Positions 30,783 through 39,457 of a stretch of 64,000 nt of DNA are shown here, in pieces. Position 1 is the first letter of the stretch. Every line of letters begins with the position of its first letter. This DNA comes from Deltaproteobacteria bacterium (GTDB lineage Bacteria; Desulfobacterota; Desulfomonilia; UBA1062). Position numbers and translations under genes: made by a program. The DNA lies in NCBI GenBank assembly GCA_015486075.1, contig WFSG01000035.1, positions 1-64,000 on the forward strand, in the 5' to 3' direction. A model generated the notes under the pieces. It made no database searches, was not told the origin of the DNA, and worked only from the letters and a program-made list of their open reading frames with translations.

Positions 30783-31091
30783 TCAGGTCTTAAGGGCCCT
30801 GCCCACCTTCTGCTCCACGCTCTTAAGCTTTGAAACGAGTCTATTTGTATCACCTTTCCTGTAATCCACCTTTATCTGAAGAATAATACGGCCTGATTCC
30901 TCCTCAAGTTCGTGGAAACATTTGTCTAACAGCTTCCAAAGATCCTCCCATTCACCTTCCAGGACAGTACCCATGGGGTTTAACTTGTAGTTAATCCCGC
31001 TTTTGTCCACTACATCAAGTACGCGTGCCACGTACTTGCTCACGCTTATACCCTTATCCAACGGAAACATGGAGAACTCCATGAGTGTCAT
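30783..31091 (-). CDS. MTH1187/YkoF-family thiamine-binding protein
   Basis: A 102-residue ferredoxin-fold protein of the DUF77 family, whose members bind thiamine or related pyrimidines and form dimers or tetramers. The start MEFSMFPLDKG, the SVSKYVARVLDVVDKSGINYKLNPMGTVLEG stretch and the RIILQIKVDYRKG strand are typical. ATG 31091 has AGGAGG upstream. No thiamine biosynthesis gene or TPP riboswitch is near. The downstream partner is an unknown anchored protein. Two 12-base direct repeats (31220-31231 and 31244-31255, 11 of 12 identical) lie upstream. Confidence 0.85.
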   Translation of the reverse strand: MTLMEFSMFPLDKGISVSKYVARVLDVVDKSGINYKLNPMGTVLEGEWEDLWKLLDKCFHELEEESGRIILQIKVDYRKGDTNRLVSKLKSVEQKVGRALKT

Positions 31092-31276
31092 AGTCTAACC
31101 TCCTGATTGATGAATAGAGAATAACCTAATTTAGCAAATAGGTAAAGATCGCTTAACAAGTTTTTCTAGGACAGGTATTAGTGGCCGGGACAAATGTATA
31201 AGACAAAGTTCTAAATGTTATAAGGTGCAAGATTCAGTTAACAATAAGGTTCAAGGTTTAATTATCAAGACATGTA

Positions 31277-34200
31277 TTATCCTAATGAATTTATCTGGCC
31301 GGTCAGCCATTGCTGCTGTGCCTTGAGCTGGGATAGGGTTGTCTCCATCTCAACGAATTGGTTTATGAGAATCTCTCTCCTGGTATCTAGCCTTTTATTT
31401 GCAGCCTCGATCCTCTGGTCCATATTATCCATCTGATCCTTTAGGGCATCTTGCTTGCCAGCCACATATCCCGAGTAAGGATCCGTCATGTAGTATAGTG
31501 CCCTGTCCATTTCTTCGCCTACACCCGTGGTAAATGTAAAATCGAATGTACCTGTTGTGGTGCCTGTATACTTTATTACCAGGCCTGCAACTGATTGATT
31601 GTCATCACCTGTCAAGGTCTGGCCGCTACCCGTCATGGTCATCCAAGAGCTGGAACCGGATGTCTGTATCCTTCCTGCCACGTCCTGGCCCGTGTATGTT
31701 CCATCCGTGATCCCAAGATTACCGCCTGAAACAGATACGGTAAAACTCGAACTCCCGTAGGCATTATTGCGTATCGTGAGCTGTCCATCCGAATTCAAGG
31801 CTGTCAAATCCATTGAATACCTGCCCTCCTGAGAACCATCTGCACCTGTAGGGTCAACGTCTATTGTCCCGAAGTCGAGGTTCTTTACTGACCCGATGGC
31901 GAGGGTAAGGTTAGAGTCCCCTGCAGTGGTATCCTTGATAGCTATCCTGCCTTGGCTGTCAATATAGGCATCATAGCCTGTACCAAATGCGCTCTCTATT
32001 GCATCCAGCAGGCCACCAACTGTATCAGTGGATGTATCACTTATGGTGTAACTACCTGATACAGCAACCCCTGACCTGTTTGTGCCATTAAAAGTTATTG
32101 TATCACCATTTGCAAGTCCGGCAGATGTGCCTGATGAATCGTAGACAGAGTTCCAAGTAGTGGAATCTGTGATGGGAGTAGTTGCACCTGCATCGCTATA
32201 GTAAGATTTATCACCTACCCTTATCTCGTTGTACTCTTGCGATAGTTCCGAGTTTATGGCATTCACTATGGATGTTATGTTCCAGCCTGCACTTAAGTTT
32301 ACCTTGGCTACTCTTGACTGGTCGTCCGTGATTGTAATGGTGGCATCCGAGTCAAGGGTACCCGAAAAGCCCGATCCAGTGGTACTAGCCCTCGTTGCCG
32401 GTTGGGTTATCTCCACGTTATAGGAGCCTGCCGTTGAATCCCTGGTGGAGCTTATATAGGTTAGATTGCCGTTCGTGCTTGAGCCCTGGGCCACGAAAAG
32501 GTCCTCGACATCGGCAAAATTTGTCCTCAGGTATCCATCCAGCTTTGAATCATCAATTGAAAGTTTACCATCAGTATCTATATTTATCCCTATGAGGCTG
32601 AGATGGTCGAAGTCAGAGCCAAGACCTGTAATACCAGAAAGTATTATATCCCTTATGTCACTCTTAACTGTCAAGAGAGAGGAATCTCCAAACAGTACAG
32701 GAGTCTTACTTGGATCATTCTCGTTATAATCAAACTGGCTGTTGATATATGTTATTATATCATTATACTTGTTTACGAAGTCCTGTATTTTAGACTTTAA
32801 AGCATCATAGTCTCTACCAACATTGAGCGTCAGTGTTACGGATGAATCTGCATTTTTGAGATCAAGGGTTACTCCTGGAATAATATCTGTTATCTGGTTT
32901 GATGATCTGGTCATGGTTACACCATCAACCTTTATGGAAGCATCCTGGCCAGCAATTATCTCCCTTTTCCTTACTGACGAAAGATTGAATGTTCCGAAAT
33001 CAAGTGTTGAGTTGGAATCCGATATTGTGGATGTAAGACTCAAAGAAAGGGAGGATGTCCCTGACTGGTTATCCTCAACAACTATCTTTCCATCAGAGTT
33101 TACATACGCTGTCACCTCGTTATTATAAGCGCTCTCTATTGCGCTCAAAAGGTCTCCCACAGTGGACGAGCTTGTAATGGAAAAATCTGTAGATGTGATG
33201 GTATTTCCATTGTGGTCAGTACCACTTATCGTGATCTTGTCCCCACTTGTAAAAGTATTATAACCATCTATATCGGTTATAAGTGTGTCCGATGTTATGG
33301 CACTCCCGTTTGCTGTATTTGCAGTGCTCCCTGTTACCCCATATACATCTGAATGCCCCTGTTTTATAAACCCTAGGGTCTCAAGTATATTACTTGCATC
33401 AACAAATGTCTGGCTACCGTCTATCTGGAGTGTGTACGTGGTTGTTCCAGATTCCGTGTCAGGAACAACACTTGCGCTTACACCTTTAGACTGCAGGTTT
33501 GTGTTGTTGTTTATCTTGTCCCTTATTGACTGCAAAGAGTCAGTGGACAGGTCAATACTGATTGACTCTCCATCTATGGTCACATTCCCGTTCTGAGTTG
33601 TACTTAGGCCTAGTAGATCTTTTATATCCTGGGTTGAGCTTGTAAACGAGCGTGACCTTGCGCCTCCTGTTATGGGATTACTTAAGGTGGTTGTATCATC
33701 GGAAATGCCTAGCTGAGTAAGTATATCGGTTGCAGATGCATTTGCTATGTCAATACCGTCGGCACCTGTATTTTGTGATGTAAGGGTCAGCCTATATTCA
33801 CCGTCTGCCACTGTAACAATGCTAGCGGTAACCCCTGCAGGGTTGTCACCAGAATTAAGTGCATTTATCTTGTTCTTGACATCAGAGAGGGTGTCTGTAG
33901 AACTAAGAGTCAGAACCTTGCCGTTTATAAGGATATCACCCGTTATTCCCAGACCACTACCAATAGACTCAAAGCTCTTTGTTGAGAGTTTCTGTGCCTG
34001 GGCAAGGCTGTCTATTTCGACTGTATACGTACCCTCGGAAGCATTTGACCCAACGGCAACATCCATAAAGTTACTAGCGTCAGAAGTGGTTCCTGATGCA
34101 GTCATGCTGGATGTAAACACATTAAAATCATCGAGTTTTGAGAGTGAGTCTGCAGCACTCTTTAATGACAAGAGCTTTGTATTAACGTCTCCCCAGGCTT

Positions 34201-34339
34201 TGTACTTTGAGTTGAGCTTGTCCTTGTCAGACTGCATCAGCTCAATTGGTTTACTCTCAACTGCCATGAGCTGGTTTATTAAACTCTTCCAATCTAAATT
34301 GGATGAAAGGCCTGAGAGATAAAGCGTACTGTCTGCCAT
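31277..34339 (-). CDS. fliD: Flagellar filament cap protein FliD, extra-long
   Basis: Cap that assembles flagellin at the filament tip. The N-terminal domain (LSSNLDWKSLINQLMAVE, residues 9-26) and the C-terminal domain with a coiled coil (about 955-1015) are typical. Flagellin-hook IN motifs occur at about 134-160 and 252-278. At 1020 residues it is far longer than the usual 450-700. The extra length includes two copies of one module, about 345-455 and about 725-830, sharing GD-IT--GT, DLLSAIESA/GLLDAIESA, AY--S-G-I and LDFGT. The second copy lies inside the C-terminal domain. AAAGGTG precedes ATG 34339. Last gene after flagellin and flaG. Confidence 0.93.
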   Translation of the reverse strand: MADSTLYLSGLSSNLDWKSLINQLMAVESKPIELMQSDKDKLNSKYKAWGDVNTKLLSLKSAADSLSKLDDFNVFTSSMTASGTTSDASNFMDVAVGSNASEGTYTVEIDSLAQAQKLSTKSFESIGSGLGITGDILINGKVLTLSSTDTLSDVKNKINALNSGDNPAGVTASIVTVADGEYRLTLTSQNTGADGIDIANASATDILTQLGISDDTTTLSNPITGGARSRSFTSSTQDIKDLLGLSTTQNGNVTIDGESISIDLSTDSLQSIRDKINNNTNLQSKGVSASVVPDTESGTTTYTLQIDGSQTFVDASNILETLGFIKQGHSDVYGVTGSTANTANGSAITSDTLITDIDGYNTFTSGDKITISGTDHNGNTITSTDFSITSSSTVGDLLSAIESAYNNEVTAYVNSDGKIVVEDNQSGTSSLSLSLTSTISDSNSTLDFGTFNLSSVRKREIIAGQDASIKVDGVTMTRSSNQITDIIPGVTLDLKNADSSVTLTLNVGRDYDALKSKIQDFVNKYNDIITYINSQFDYNENDPSKTPVLFGDSSLLTVKSDIRDIILSGITGLGSDFDHLSLIGINIDTDGKLSIDDSKLDGYLRTNFADVEDLFVAQGSSTNGNLTYISSTRDSTAGSYNVEITQPATRASTTGSGFSGTLDSDATITITDDQSRVAKVNLSAGWNITSIVNAINSELSQEYNEIRVGDKSYYSDAGATTPITDSTTWNSVYDSSGTSAGLANGDTITFNGTNRSGVAVSGSYTISDTSTDTVGGLLDAIESAFGTGYDAYIDSQGRIAIKDTTAGDSNLTLAIGSVKNLDFGTIDVDPTGADGSQEGRYSMDLTALNSDGQLTIRNNAYGSSSFTVSVSGGNLGITDGTYTGQDVAGRIQTSGSSSWMTMTGSGQTLTGDDNQSVAGLVIKYTGTTTGTFDFTFTTGVGEEMDRALYYMTDPYSGYVAGKQDALKDQMDNMDQRIEAANKRLDTRREILINQFVEMETTLSQLKAQQQWLTGQINSLG

Positions 34340-34433
34340 AACTTTACACCTTTCACATGGATCTGAGCGCAGGACAATAAATACTTACATAAGCAAGATA
34401 CCAGAAACAAAACCCTGGCATGTCCATGCTAAT

Positions 34434-34826
34434 CTATGTCTTCTCCTCAACAAGCAAGCCCACCATTTCTTTCATCTTCTCCCTGAACTTAAGCATGTCA
34501 GCTGGTGGTATCTGCTTAATAACCTTGTCGGTCCTGGTATTGACAATCTTTACAACCAATTCTTTCAGCTTATCGTCTATGGAAAACCTTATGGAATAAT
34601 TCATGCTTTCTAGCTGCTTGTTTATGTAGTCGACTTCATGCCTTACAAGTTTTTTCGAGACAGGCCCTTTTATTCCAGTCACTGTTGGCTGATTACCCTG
34701 TCGTATTTCATCGGTGTGCTCAGACGTTGTTTGTGACCTCGCGCTATCCTCTCCTCTTGGAAGGAAGGCCAGACTGCTAAGGATTGCGTTATGATTTATG
34801 ATTTCAAGGTCACCTGAAATCTTCAT
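34434..34826 (-). CDS. flaG: FlaG family protein
   Basis: Small cytoplasmic or filament-associated protein that affects flagellar filament length in other bacteria. The C-terminal half INKQLESMNYSIRFSIDDKLKELVVKIVN followed by DKVIKQIPPADML is the FlaG signature. The 60-residue N-terminal part is polar and poorly conserved. I place the start at ATG 34826; the GTG at 34838 lies in AAAGGTGG, which serves as its ribosome site. It lies between flagellin and fliD, as in many flagellar clusters, separated from flagellin by a strong hairpin. Confidence 0.88.
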   Translation of the reverse strand: MKISGDLEIINHNAILSSLAFLPRGEDSARSQTTSEHTDEIRQGNQPTVTGIKGPVSKKLVRHEVDYINKQLESMNYSIRFSIDDKLKELVVKIVNTRTDKVIKQIPPADMLKFREKMKEMVGLLVEEKT

Positions 34827-34847
34827 CGTTCCGTCCACCTTTATCCG

Positions 34848-34882
34848 GTTCTAGCCCACGGGATGCTCCCGTGGGCTAGAAC
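34848..34882 (-). terminator. Intercistronic hairpin between flagellin and flaG
   Basis: GTTCTAGCCCACGGG and CCCGTGGGCTAGAAC form a perfect 15-bp stem with a 5-base loop. No T tract follows on the minus strand; the flaG ribosome site comes about ten bases later instead. It is therefore more likely to protect the 3' end of flagellin mRNA or to reduce read-through into flaG-fliD than to be a full terminator. Confidence 0.6.
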
Positions 34883-34901
34883 ACTTGGTCTCAAGGATAC
34901 A

Positions 34902-35996
34902 TTACCTCATCAAGGTAAGAACACCCTGTGAACTCATGTTGGCCTGTGCAAGCATGGCTGTTCCTGCCTGCTCTAGGATCTGGTTCTTTGTAAAGGAAAC
35001 CATCTCGCTTGCCATATCCACGTCCCTGATAACGGATTCAGAGGACTGGAAGTTCTCAATCGTAACCTGTAGGTTTGAATAGGCATAGTCCAGACGGTTG
35101 ATCGCAGCACCCATGTTACCCAGTCTATTGTTGACCGTATTAATGGCACTGTCGATCGTCGAGAGTGCAGAACTCGCACTTGACCTGTCACTTAAGCTAA
35201 TACCGTTGACACCCAACGCAGTTGTACTCAGGTTACCCAGCGTGACACCTATTGTGTCTGCACTGTTATCATTGCCTGAACCCACCTGGAACACACCACC
35301 GCAGGCACCTGCAGTGACGGTTATGGTATCATTGTCCAGGCCAGCTGCGCTGAAATCTGAATCAGCGTTTATGGTGATGCCCAGCTTGTCAAAGTGTATG
35401 GTCTGGGCACCTTCAGAGGTAACCGTCACTGTCTGAGTGATGTTATTACCTGTTATGGCTAGGCTTGTTCCGCTAACGTTGAAGGTGTAGGTTCCTGCAG
35501 CAGCACCGCCAACGCTGAAATCACTTGAAACAAGGCCAGACCCAGATACACTTACCGAGCTAAGACCATTACCGAAGTTACCTTTCAGAAGGATGGTGCC
35601 CTGATACTCGGTATCGTTTACTATCCTGTCTATTTCATCAAGCAGTGTTGATGACTCTGAATTGATCTTGTCCCTATCAGTAGAAGCATTATCAGATGCT
35701 GCCTGTGTTGCAAGTTCTTTCAACCTCTCAAGTATGCCTTCTACTTGGTTTGCAGCTCCCTCCGCCACGTTTACCATTGACTTGGCCTCGTTCACGTTTC
35801 TTGATGCAACGGTAAGTGAACGTACATTTGTACGCAAACGGTTTGCAATGGATAGGCCTGCTGCATCATCTGAAGCATGGTTGATTCGATAGCCGCTTGA
35901 AAGTCTCTCCATGTTGCGGCTTAATCTGAAGTTTGTTTCAAGTAGATGCCTGTGGGCGTTAATGGCAGCCACGTTTGTGTTAATACGAAGTCCCAT
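34902..35996 (-). CDS. fliC: Flagellin
   Basis: Filament subunit of 364 residues. The N-terminal D0/D1 region (INTNVAAINAHRHL, RLSSGYRINHASDDAAGLSIA) and C-terminal D1/D0 region (RLDYAYSNLQVTIENF, DVDMASEMVSFTKNQIL, ending QGVLTLMR) are complete. A Gly/Ser/Thr-rich variable middle of about 150 residues is exposed. Single flagellin gene in the window. ATG 35996 has AAGGAGGATAAATC upstream. It is probably transcribed from a sigma-28 promoter at 36131-36157 with a long structured leader. Confidence 0.97.
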   Translation of the reverse strand: MGLRINTNVAAINAHRHLLETNFRLSRNMERLSSGYRINHASDDAAGLSIANRLRTNVRSLTVASRNVNEAKSMVNVAEGAANQVEGILERLKELATQAASDNASTDRDKINSESSTLLDEIDRIVNDTEYQGTILLKGNFGNGLSSVSVSGSGLVSSDFSVGGAAAGTYTFNVSGTSLAITGNNITQTVTVTSEGAQTIHFDKLGITINADSDFSAAGLDNDTITVTAGACGGVFQVGSGNDNSADTIGVTLGNLSTTALGVNGISLSDRSSASSALSTIDSAINTVNNRLGNMGAAINRLDYAYSNLQVTIENFQSSESVIRDVDMASEMVSFTKNQILEQAGTAMLAQANMSSQGVLTLMR

Positions 35997-36024
35997 GATT
36001 TATCCTCCTTGATTTGTTTTTTTT

Positions 36025-36079
36025 ACGACCTTCCTTGGCCGTCTTTATCTAGCTGATCAGTATTGTTGGCCCTGATCAG
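36025..36079 (-). promoter_or_regulatory. Structured 5' leader of flagellin mRNA
   Basis: Two stem-loops can form in the leader. CTGATCAG at 36072-36079 pairs with CTGATCAG at 36053-36060 across an 11-base loop. Downstream, ACGGCC and GGTCGT (36042-36037 and 36030-36025) form a 6-bp stem with one G-U pair around AAGGAA. A run of A residues and the flagellin ribosome site follow. The arrangement suggests control of translation or stability of flagellin mRNA; the mechanism is not shown by sequence alone. Confidence 0.5.
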
Positions 36080-36092
36080 GCCTTAGAGATAT

Positions 36093-36119
36093 TCACCTCC
36101 TTTCTTTCTTATTTTCCAT
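36093..36119 (-). CDS. Possible 8-codon leader ORF in the flagellin 5' UTR
   Basis: ATG at 36119 opens a frame encoding MENKKERR and stops at 36093. AAGGG lies five bases before the ATG. The last codons and stop form AAAGGAGGTGA, a perfect anti-16S match, yet no start codon follows it at a working distance. Ribosomes ending the mini-ORF could be held by this site. It may equally be a decoy Shine-Dalgarno sequence in a leader with a chance ATG. Confidence 0.35.
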   Translation of the reverse strand: MENKKERR

Positions 36120-36130
36120 CTTATCCCTTA

Positions 36131-36157
36131 ATATCGACAATCCAAGAAAAGACTTTA
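36131..36157 (-). promoter_or_regulatory. Sigma-28 (FliA) promoter of flagellin
   Basis: TAAAGTCT (36157-36150), an 11-base spacer and GTCGATAT (36138-36131) match the FliA consensus TAAAGTTT-N11-GCCGATAA at 7 and 6 of 8 positions. Position and orientation fit flagellin, giving a leader of about 125 bases. The other part of the 303-base gap, toward panC, shows no further signal apart from a lone TAAAGTTT at 36293-36286. Confidence 0.7.
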
Positions 36158-36299
36158 ATATTATTTTTTAAGAGATTAGATAGGGGTCAAGAATTTCGCC
36201 CTCCCAAATGCAAGCTATCTGAGGTATCCCGACTACAATATTTATGATATTACCACGGAATCATGGATTTACTATGTTTAAAAGCAAACTTTAAAGTAT

Positions 36300-37148
36300 C
36301 TAGGTAGGATCAAGTATAATATTATCTATAAGTCTTGCCTTACCTATCTTTACTGCAAGTGCTACAACTGCCCTCCTCTCGATCGTTTGCAGTCTAGATA
36401 GACTGTTCGCATCCACAACCTCTATGTAGTCTATATTACAGCCATGTTCCTGCATTATCATATCTGTAAGGATATTCTTAATCCTGTAGACATCCCTCTC
36501 CCCCTGCCTGAACATTTGCTCAGCCCTCTTGAGCGCCCTGTTCAAAACCGTGGCTCTTTTTCTCTCCTGAGCCGAAAGATACCTGTTCCTAGAACTCATG
36601 GCAAGTCCGTCCTTTTCCCGTACTATGGGATGACTCACTACCTTGACCTTCATGTTCAGGTCATCTACCATGCGCTTTATTATAACAAGTTGCTGGTAAT
36701 CCTTTTCCCCGAATACCGCTATGTCTGGTTCAACTATGTTAAAAAGCTTTGCAACCACAGTGGCTACACCCCTGAAATGGGTAGGCCTAGAGACACCGCA
36801 TAGAACATTGGAAAGACCTTCAACGCTGATGTAAGTCGCATAACCATCTGGATATATCTCTTCTGGACGTGGATGAAATATGCACTCGACCCCGACAGAG
36901 GATGCCAGCATCATATCCCGCTCAAAATCCCTAGGATACCTGTCCAAGTCCTCGTTAGGACCAAACTGCGTGGGATTTACAAATATGCTTATCACAACAT
37001 GATCAGACAGTTTACGAGCCATCCTCATTAGATTCAGGTGACCATCGTGCAGATAGCCCATCGTCGGTACCAGGCCTATGGTCTCTCCCCTTGCTTTTAT
37101 GGCAGACACATATGACCTAATACCGGCTATATCATCTATTACCTTCAT
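36300..37148 (-). CDS. panC: Pantothenate synthetase
   Basis: Condenses pantoate and beta-alanine with ATP. LVPTMGYLHDGHLNLM carries the HxGH nucleotide motif, VFGEKDYQQL and MSSRNRYLS complete the active site. With ATG 37148 the protein has 282 residues, the family norm. The frame also offers GTG at 37160, which would overlap the panB stop by four bases (GTGA). I prefer ATG by family N-terminus, but coupling from the GTG is possible. It forms an operon with panB. Confidence 0.95.
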   Translation of the reverse strand: MKVIDDIAGIRSYVSAIKARGETIGLVPTMGYLHDGHLNLMRMARKLSDHVVISIFVNPTQFGPNEDLDRYPRDFERDMMLASSVGVECIFHPRPEEIYPDGYATYISVEGLSNVLCGVSRPTHFRGVATVVAKLFNIVEPDIAVFGEKDYQQLVIIKRMVDDLNMKVKVVSHPIVREKDGLAMSSRNRYLSAQERKRATVLNRALKRAEQMFRQGERDVYRIKNILTDMIMQEHGCNIDYIEVVDANSLSRLQTIERRAVVALAVKIGKARLIDNIILDPT

Positions 37149-37156
37149 GTCTAATA

Positions 37157-37960
37157 TCACTCTTCAAAAGAGTGAGAAAGGTCAGGGAACGTTCCCTCTC
37201 TCACTTCCTTGCAATATGTTTCCAGTGCCTCTTTTATCACGCCGAAAAGCTCTGCGTACTGTTTGACAAACTTAGGCTTAAATTCCTTGAACATGCCAAG
37301 TAGATCCTGTAACACGAGCACCTGACCGTCACAGAATGGGCCTGCGCCAATGCCTATTGTAGGAATATCCAGCTTTTCTGTTACTATTTTGCCCACATCC
37401 GCTGGAACGCATTCAAGAACCAGGGAAAATATCCCTGCATCCTGTAGCCTTAATGCATCTTCAAGCAGCGCCGTGGCCGCATCTTTACCCCTACCCTGCA
37501 CCTTGTAGCCTCCAAAAGCATGAATCGACTGTGGAGTAAGGCCCAAGTGTCCCATAACCGGTATGTCTGATGCGATAATGGCTTTGACCTGTTCGATGAC
37601 CCTCTTCCCGCCCTCCAGCTTTACTGCCTGAGCATGGCCTTCCTGCAGGAATCTACCCGCATTTCTTACTGCTTGCTCGGTACTTACCTGGTAGGACATG
37701 AAAGGCATATCACCCACAACGAGAGCGCTAGGCTCTGCATTTGTAACACACATGGTGTGATATACCATCTGGTCCATGGTTATGCTAAGGGTGTTCTTAC
37801 CTCCTGCCATTACTACGCCTGCCGAGTCACCCACGAGTATTATATCAATATCTGTGGTGTCTATAATCCTGGTCATGGTGAAATCATACGATGTCACCAT
37901 GGTTATTTTTTCTTTACCCTTTTTATTTATTACGTCCTGCACTGTAACCGATTTTCTCAT
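37157..37960 (-). CDS. panB: 3-methyl-2-oxobutanoate hydroxymethyltransferase
   Basis: Adds a hydroxymethyl group from methylene-THF to ketoisovalerate, the first committed pantothenate step. VTSYDFTMTRIID, GDSAGVVMAG, GHLGLTPQS and IGIGAGPFCDGQVLV are family motifs. I start at ATG 37960 (MRKSVTVQDV), with GGGAGG upstream, rather than the longer frame to 38011. The protein then has 267 residues. Upstream (37961-38084) TTGACT and TACTAT with a 19-base spacer might be a weak promoter. No riboswitch was recognised. Confidence 0.95.
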   Translation of the reverse strand: MRKSVTVQDVINKKGKEKITMVTSYDFTMTRIIDTTDIDIILVGDSAGVVMAGGKNTLSITMDQMVYHTMCVTNAEPSALVVGDMPFMSYQVSTEQAVRNAGRFLQEGHAQAVKLEGGKRVIEQVKAIIASDIPVMGHLGLTPQSIHAFGGYKVQGRGKDAATALLEDALRLQDAGIFSLVLECVPADVGKIVTEKLDIPTIGIGAGPFCDGQVLVLQDLLGMFKEFKPKFVKQYAELFGVIKEALETYCKEVREGTFPDLSHSFEE

Positions 37961-38084
37961 ACCTTGCCTCCCATGCAACAACAGGATAGTAGATCCTAGG
38001 TAACCGATCAAGTCAAAATGCCATAACCATTATTTTATCAAGGGTTTCCTTAACTTGCTAGGACCGTAACTTAGCAAATAAAAC

Positions 38085-39290
38085 CTAGAGCCTGCTCTTT
38101 CGGAGGGCACTATCAACGTCCTCTATGATGTCATCAACATCCTCGATGCCGACGGCAAGTCTGAACAGGGTATCGGTAATGCCCAGTTCGTATCTCTGTT
38201 CCCTGGTATAGTTATAGTAGCTTACTGTTGCGGGGTGGTTTATAAGGGTCTCTACGCCACCAAAACTCGGCGCAATGTAACATAACTCAAGTGAATCCAA
38301 AAAGCGCCTGGCCCTTTGCAGATCGCCCCTTATGTCGAATGTCACAACCCCACCGCCTCCCTTCATCTGTTCCTTAGCTATAGTGTAATGCCTGTGGCTC
38401 TCCAGTAAGGGGTAGTAAACCCTATCTATGTCAGGATGCTTTTCCAAAAACCTGGCCACTTTAAGTGCAGATTCGTTCTGCCTTGCCACCCTTAAAGGGA
38501 ATGTCTTCAACCCCCTCAAAAGCAGGTAACAGCAATGAGGGTCAATCACTCCACCCAGGGATCTGTGCAAGTCCTTTATCTCTTCTATCAACTCTGACCT
38601 GCCAAGCACGACACCTGCCAGAATATCGTTGTGCCCTGCAAGGTACTTAGTGGCACTGTGTATCACAAGGTCCATACCAAACTCCAATGGCCTCTGGTTC
38701 AGAGGAGTGGCAAAGGTACTATCAATAAGGGTAAGAAGGTTATACTTGGTTGCTATCTCCTTTATCTTCACAAGGTCAAATACATTCAGGTATGGATTGG
38801 TCGGTGACTCGGAGAATATAAACCTGGTATTTTCCTTTATCGCTCCTTCTAGCGCATCGTAATCACCAAAAGGTACGATGGAACACTCCACGCCGAAACG
38901 CTTCAGGTATAACTTGCAGAATTCCAAGGTCTTCTTGTAGCTATCGTCAGTTATAACCATATGATCGCCGGAATGGACAAGTGCTAGTATGGTTGTTGTT
39001 ATCGCGTTCATCCCAGAAGAAAACAGCACGCATTCTTCGGCTCCCTCGAGATCAGCGAGCCTTCTCTCTGCTATCTTTTCCGTTGGATTGCCATACCTAC
39101 CATACTCGTACCTTTCCTTGTTATTCTTCGTGTATTCCTCTATCTCCTTGCTATCCCTGAACGTATACGTGGACGTCTGAAAAATGGGGGTTGTAAGGGA
39201 ATCCGCATACCTTTTGGGATATTCCCCTGCATGAACAGCCCTGGTAGCCAGACTTGATCGTGGCTTAAATTTATCTTTTCCTTTACCCAT
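38085..39290 (-). CDS. Cystathionine gamma-synthase / gamma-lyase family PLP enzyme
   Basis: Fold-type I trans-sulfuration enzyme, 401 residues. YEYGRYGNPTEKIAERRLADLEGAEECVLFSSGMNA and the PLP-lysine motif SATKYLAGHND are clear. Candidate reactions are cystathionine gamma-synthase, gamma-lyase, O-acetylhomoserine sulfhydrylase or methionine gamma-lyase; the family cannot be split safely by eye. The general look is closest to gamma-synthases of plants and some bacteria. ATG 39290 is preceded by AAAGG. The leader (39297-39457) contains no SAM riboswitch core. Confidence 0.87.
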   Translation of the reverse strand: MGKGKDKFKPRSSLATRAVHAGEYPKRYADSLTTPIFQTSTYTFRDSKEIEEYTKNNKERYEYGRYGNPTEKIAERRLADLEGAEECVLFSSGMNAITTTILALVHSGDHMVITDDSYKKTLEFCKLYLKRFGVECSIVPFGDYDALEGAIKENTRFIFSESPTNPYLNVFDLVKIKEIATKYNLLTLIDSTFATPLNQRPLEFGMDLVIHSATKYLAGHNDILAGVVLGRSELIEEIKDLHRSLGGVIDPHCCYLLLRGLKTFPLRVARQNESALKVARFLEKHPDIDRVYYPLLESHRHYTIAKEQMKGGGGVVTFDIRGDLQRARRFLDSLELCYIAPSFGGVETLINHPATVSYYNYTREQRYELGITDTLFRLAVGIEDVDDIIEDVDSALRKSRL

Positions 39291-39457
39291 GCTCACGCCT
39301 TTCTATATCTATTAATACATAATACTATTAAGATAGCAATATCAATGAGGCAGAATTCAAGCAGGATTAGAAATGGTTCTATGCCCTTCCAGATCCTTTT
39401 TATAAAGATCCGTATAATGAAAAGCTCTATATGCAATAATCACAATGACCTAACCCA

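Noticed and set aside
31092-31276. TPP riboswitch before the thiamine-binding gene
   Set aside because: The conserved TPP motifs are absent. The 12-base repeats there (11 of 12 identical, 24 bases apart) are too few to interpret.
39297-39457. SAM or other methionine riboswitch before the gamma-synthase gene
   Set aside because: No conserved core of SAM-I, SAM-II or SAH riboswitches seen.
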